From NCBI GenBank assembly GCA_030037055.1, contig JASHRZ010000410.1, forward strand, positions 1 to 8,221: DNA of 8,221 bases. Reading direction: 5' to 3'. The notes under the pieces are model-generated. The model made no database searches and was not told the DNA's origin. It was given only the letters and a program-made list of their open reading frames with translations. Made by a program: the position numbers and the translations under genes. Source of the DNA: Alphaproteobacteria bacterium (GTDB lineage Bacteria; Pseudomonadota; Alphaproteobacteria; ATCC43930; CGMCC-115725). How positions within the stretch are numbered: position 1 is the first letter of the stretch; each line of letters opens with the position of its first letter. Positions 5,607-8,221 of this stretch are shown in pieces.

Positions 5607-6893
5607 TCAGCCGGCAGCCTCGGCCAATGCCGGCCGCGGCGGCGCGCTGACGGCCAGCACGACGATTGCCGCCGCCAGACACATCAGCCCGGCGAAGAGA
5701 AAGGCGGCGTAATAATCGCCCATCAGCGTGCGCATCACGCCGCTGCCGTAAGCGGCGACCGCCGAGCCGAGCTGATGCGTCACGGTGATCCAGCCATACA
5801 TCATGCCGACGCTTTCGATGCCGAAGGCGTTGGCGGTGAGCCGCACCGTCGGCGGCACGGTGGCGATCCAGTCGAGGCCGTAGAACAACCCGAACAGCGC
5901 CAGGCCCCAGAGCGAGAGATCGAAGGCATAGGGCAGGAACAGCAGCGACAGGCCGCGCAGCGCGTAATACCAGAACAGCAGGTAGCGGCTGTCGAAGCGG
6001 TCGGAGAGCCAGCCCGAGGCCGTCGTGCCGATGAAGTTAAGAACCCCCATGCCGGCCAGCATGCCGGCGGCGGTCGCCTCGGAAATGCCGTGATCGACGC
6101 AGGCGGCGATGAAATGCGTGCCGATGAGGCCGATAGTGCTGGCGCCGCAGATGAAGAAGCTGCCCGACAGCAGCCAGAAATCGCGCGAGACGACGCCGCG
6201 TCCCAGCGCCGCGAAGGCGATGGCGAAGGGGTTTCCCGCCGGCGGCGGCAGCGCGGCGGCGCCCGCCCGCTGCCCATAGGGCAGGAGGCCGAGATCGGTC
6301 GGGCGCTCGCGCATGAAGAGCGCGACGACCGGCACTAGGACGAGCACGATGCCGCTGGCGATCAGCACGGCGCCGCGCCAGCCCGCCACGAGCATGAGAT
6401 TGGCCAGAAGCGGCAGGAAGATGAGCTGCCCGGCGGCGGTGCTGCCGGTGAGCAGGCCCATCACCAGCCCGCGCCGCGCCAGAAACCATCTTCCGGCGAC
6501 GATGGCGCCCATCACCATCGCCGTCATGCCGGTGCCGGCACCGAGCAGCAATCCCCACAACAGGATGAGCGCCGACGTGCTGTGCACCAGCGGGGTGAGG
6601 CCGAAGCCCAAGCTGAACACGGCCAGCGCCGTCAGCATCACCGCGCGCAGCCCGAACCGCTCGATGAAGCCGGCCGAAAACGGGCCGATGATGCCATAGA
6701 CCAGGAGCGCCACCGAAATCGGCAGGGCGATCGACGCCCGGCTCCAGCCGAACTCCTGCTCGAGCGGCACGATCAGCACGCCGGGCGCAGAGCGCACGCC
6801 GGCCGACGCCAGCAGCGTCAGAAAGGTCACGCCGACGGCGATCCAGCCGTAGTGCAGGGGTCCGGCGGTGAGCTTGTCGACGAGGCGGGACAT
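5607..6893 (-). CDS. MFS permease (OFA/monocarboxylate-type, substrate unknown)
   Basis: A 428-aa inner-membrane permease with about twelve hydrophobic segments in two halves. The first half opens 'HYGWIAVGVTFLTLLASAG' followed by 'VRSAPGVLIVPLEQEFGWSR', the signature of the oxalate/formate antiporter and monocarboxylate-like branch of MFS carriers. The loop between helices 2 and 3 reads 'AGFIERFGLR' (motif A-like), and the second half has 'GWLSDRFDSRYLLFWYYALRG'. 'FYGLDWIATVPPTVRLTAN' is a conserved late segment of this group. Proton-linked transport of a small organic acid is the usual guess, but the substrate cannot be read. The ATG at 6893 matches the family start; the reading frame stays open further upstream, but that part is non-homologous and overlaps the kup remnant. 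The ribosome binding site is weak. The stop lies 1 bp from the end of the converging exporter pseudogene. Confidence 0.9.
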   Translation of the reverse strand: MSRLVDKLTAGPLHYGWIAVGVTFLTLLASAGVRSAPGVLIVPLEQEFGWSRASIALPISVALLVYGIIGPFSAGFIERFGLRAVMLTALAVFSLGFGLTPLVHSTSALILLWGLLLGAGTGMTAMVMGAIVAGRWFLARRGLVMGLLTGSTAAGQLIFLPLLANLMLVAGWRGAVLIASGIVLVLVPVVALFMRERPTDLGLLPYGQRAGAAALPPPAGNPFAIAFAALGRGVVSRDFWLLSGSFFICGASTIGLIGTHFIAACVDHGISEATAAGMLAGMGVLNFIGTTASGWLSDRFDSRYLLFWYYALRGLSLLFLPYAFDLSLWGLALFGLFYGLDWIATVPPTVRLTANAFGIESVGMMYGWITVTHQLGSAVAAYGSGVMRTLMGDYYAAFLFAGLMCLAAAIVVLAVSAPPRPALAEAAG

Positions 6894-6975
6894 GTCCGGA
6901 GGATTTCCCGAGCGAAGGTCAGCGGGCGTTCGCAACTCTAGGCAGGCGGGCCAAGGTCGCCAAGTTTTTCCGGCG

Positions 6976-7138
6976 CATGGCTGCCTCGGAGATGCTCCGG
7001 ACCTCCTCGAAGCACTGCTTGACGGTGCAGAGCAGCGAGGTGCCGATATCGCCATAGACGACGCCGAGCGCGCCGACGACGAGGTTGGCGCATTCTCTCT
7101 GCCGCTGAGGCCGGGCCGTTCACCGTGGTCTGTACCAT
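6976..7138 (-). pseudogene. kup: Kup potassium transporter, N-terminal remnant
   Basis: The minus strand carries the opening of a Kup-family K+ uptake permease, then stops resembling one. The ATG at 7138 has GGAGAG just upstream and begins 'MVQTTVNGPASAAERM'. One base frameshift later (near 7090-7086) the protein continues 'NLVVGALGVVYGDIGTSLLC' followed by 'TVKQCFEEVRSISEAAM'. The core ALGVVYGDIGTS is diagnostic of Kup, whose next residues are normally PLY; here they are LLC. After about residue 50 similarity ends, and the frame stops at 6919-6921. The remaining nearly 600 residues of a normal Kup are missing, and the MFS permease begins at 6893. A deletion joined the kup 5' end to the permease region. 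Expression of the permease from the old kup promoter is possible. Confidence 0.8.
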
Positions 7139-7239
7139 GGCTCTCCGCCGCCGAGGCAGGTGCGCCGCCGGGCCAAAGGGGGCGCACCTTGGGCCCGATG
7201 GCCGGCGAATGCCAGACCCACTGCGCGCGGTGGGAGGCA

Positions 7240-7267
7240 TTGAAATATTAACGATCTCTCATAGAGT
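7240..7267 (+). promoter_or_regulatory. Candidate promoter of the phosphoesterase gene
   Basis: TTGAAA (7240-7245) and TAGAGT (7262-7267) are separated by 16 bp and match the housekeeping promoter at 5/6 and 4/6 positions. They sit in the only AT-rich patch of this divergent intergenic region. A start near 7274 would give a short leader holding the GAGG ribosome binding site at 7278-7281. Judged by eye only. Confidence 0.35.
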
Positions 7268-7285
7268 GGCGCGGGTTGAGGCCTC

Positions 7286-8107
7286 ATGCTCATTGCGCAG
7301 ATCACCGATTTCCATATCAAGGCGCGCGGCAGGATCGCCTATCGCGTGGTCGACACCGTGGCCTGCCTCGCCGCCGCCGTTGGGGCGCTGACGGCGCTCG
7401 AGCCAAAGCCCGACTTGGTCGTGGCCACCGGCGATCTCACTGATTTCGGACGGGAGGAGGAATACGCGCTGCTCGGCGAGCTGCTGGCGCCACTGGCGAT
7501 GCCGGTCTATCTCATTCCCGGCAACCACGACGACCGCGAGGCGATGCGCCGGGCTTGCCGCGGCGACGGCTATCTCCCGGCGGAGGGATTTCTCAATTAC
7601 ACGGTCGAGGACCATCCGCTTCGTCTCGTCGCTCTCGACACGGTGATTTCCGGCGAGTCCGGCGGCCGGCTCTGCGCCGAGCGCATCGCCTGGCTCGACC
7701 GCACGCTGGCCGCGGCGCCGGCGCGGCCGACGGTGATCATCATGCACCACCCGCCCTTTGCGACGGGGATCGCGCATATGGACGCGATCGGCCTCGACGG
7801 CGCCGACGAGTTCGCCGCCGTGCTGGCGCGGCATCCGCAGGTGGAGCGCGTGCTGTGCGGCCATCTCCACCGCTCGATCCAGGCGCGCATCGGCCGCCAT
7901 GCCATCGCGAGCACCGCGCCGAGCACGGCCCATCAGGTGGCGCTCGATCTAAGGCCCCGCGGGCCTTCCGCCTTCATGATGGAGCCGCCGGGCTATCAGC
8001 TTCATCTCTGGCGGCCGGAGACCGGCGTCGTCACGCATACGGCAGTGATCGGGGATTTCGCCGGGCCCTATCCTTTCTTCGAGGATGGCGCGCTGATCGA
8101 TAGCTAA
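7286..8107 (+). CDS. GpdQ/CpdA-like binuclear metallophosphoesterase
   Basis: A 273-aa soluble calcineurin-type phosphodiesterase. All metal-binding motifs are present: DFH (Asp8, His10), GDLTD (Asp50), GNHD (Asn80, His81), MHHPP (His154/155) and GHLH (His193, His195). The first four ligands carry the same residue numbers as in the glycerophosphodiesterase GpdQ of Enterobacter (Asp8, His10, Asp50, Asn80), and the length is almost equal. Similarity continues through 'HHPPF..G.A.MD.I' and the tail 'ST.P.T.HQVALD', with 'FAGPYPF' near the end. Relatives hydrolyse glycerophosphodiesters or 3',5'-cyclic AMP (CpdA), and many accept several phosphodiesters, so the natural substrate is uncertain. GAGG lies 5 bases before the ATG at 7286. 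The gene is divergent from the kup remnant and shares stop-codon bases with the converging serine hydrolase (TAA at 8105-8107, TAG at 8106-8104). Confidence 0.88.
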   Translation: MLIAQITDFHIKARGRIAYRVVDTVACLAAAVGALTALEPKPDLVVATGDLTDFGREEEYALLGELLAPLAMPVYLIPGNHDDREAMRRACRGDGYLPAEGFLNYTVEDHPLRLVALDTVISGESGGRLCAERIAWLDRTLAAAPARPTVIIMHHPPFATGIAHMDAIGLDGADEFAAVLARHPQVERVLCGHLHRSIQARIGRHAIASTAPSTAHQVALDLRPRGPSAFMMEPPGYQLHLWRPETGVVTHTAVIGDFAGPYPFFEDGALIDS

Positions 8108-8221
8108 TCTACGGCTTTCAGCACATACCGATTGAGGATGTCGGCCCGGCACCGTGAGTTGCAGCGAGCTCTTGTATAGGCCGGCGTTGACCACGACCAC
8201 AAGATCGAGCGCCGGCACGAT
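8104..8221 (-). pseudogene. Serine hydrolase (beta-lactamase family) C-terminus, frameshifted, runs off right edge
   Basis: From the right edge the minus strand reads 'IVPALDLVVVVNAGLYKSSL' followed by 'QLTVP', the usual last beta-strand region of class C beta-lactamase-like serine hydrolases (normally 'VVPxLDLVVVxTAG'). Near 8145-8150 the frame changes, and the proper ending 'ADILNRYVLKAVD' with TAG (8106-8104) is found in another frame. Without the shift the first frame runs on to 7949 through the phosphoesterase gene. The active-site SxxK and YxN motifs would lie beyond the window. A single indel this close to the C-terminus might still allow a functional protein with an altered tail, and a sequencing error cannot be excluded here. 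Confidence 0.6.

Noticed and set aside
5298..6338. Plus-strand open frame of 346 codons
   Set aside because: Its first 100 codons are a real piece of the exporter pseudogene; the rest is antisense of the MFS permease.
6894..7187. 98-residue N-terminal extension of the MFS permease
   Set aside because: The sequence is Ser/Arg-rich and non-homologous, and it is a shadow frame of the kup remnant. The family start is at 6893.
1..8221. CRISPR arrays, tRNA genes, insertion sequences, toxin-antitoxin or defence gene sets
   Set aside because: I found no regularly spaced direct repeats, no tRNA-like cloverleaf, no transposase motifs and no paired small genes of such systems on either strand.

Overview
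The window is a GC-rich (roughly two-thirds G+C) stretch of ordinary-looking chromosome. Its proteins (a PmtA-like methyltransferase, an alphaproteobacterial style of metallo-beta-lactamase-fold hydrolase, a one-domain biotin carrier, an 'HYGW...RSAPGVLIVPL' type MFS permease) suggest an alphaproteobacterium, probably Hyphomicrobiales. That placement rests on recalled family resemblance, not on a search.

Left part (1-1668), minus strand: the N-terminus of a SAM-dependent methyltransferase running off the left edge; a small unrecognised protein overlapping its start by 29 bp; and an MBL-fold hydrolase with a C-terminal helical domain. Between the hydrolase and the divergent biotin carrier (1669-1961) lies a perfect CRP-type box (TGTGA-N6-TCACA), an AT-rich promoter-like stretch, a 9-bp hairpin and a GC hairpin with a U-tract, all consistent with a short minus-strand RNA or a structured leader of the hydrolase gene. 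This is the most interesting non-coding signal here.

Middle part (1962-3902): the biotin carrier (plus) converges on and overlaps an acyltransferase-3 membrane protein (minus). The acyltransferase is preceded on its strand by an unrecognised acidic protein whose start codon sits inside a 31-bp interrupted palindrome.

Right part (4117-8221): a badly decayed DHA2-type drug exporter (at least five frameshifts and one amber codon) converges on an intact MFS permease. Just upstream of the permease is a truncated, frameshifted N-terminal fragment of a Kup potassium transporter. Divergent from that remnant is an intact GpdQ/CpdA-like metallophosphoesterase, whose stop codon overlaps that of a converging serine hydrolase (beta-lactamase family), seen only as a frameshifted C-terminus at the right edge.

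The genes do not form one pathway. The region looks like a chromosomal neighbourhood undergoing gene loss, with three broken or remnant reading frames in the last 4 kb. I saw no CRISPR array, tRNA, rRNA, transposase or phage gene, and no convincing new multi-gene system.
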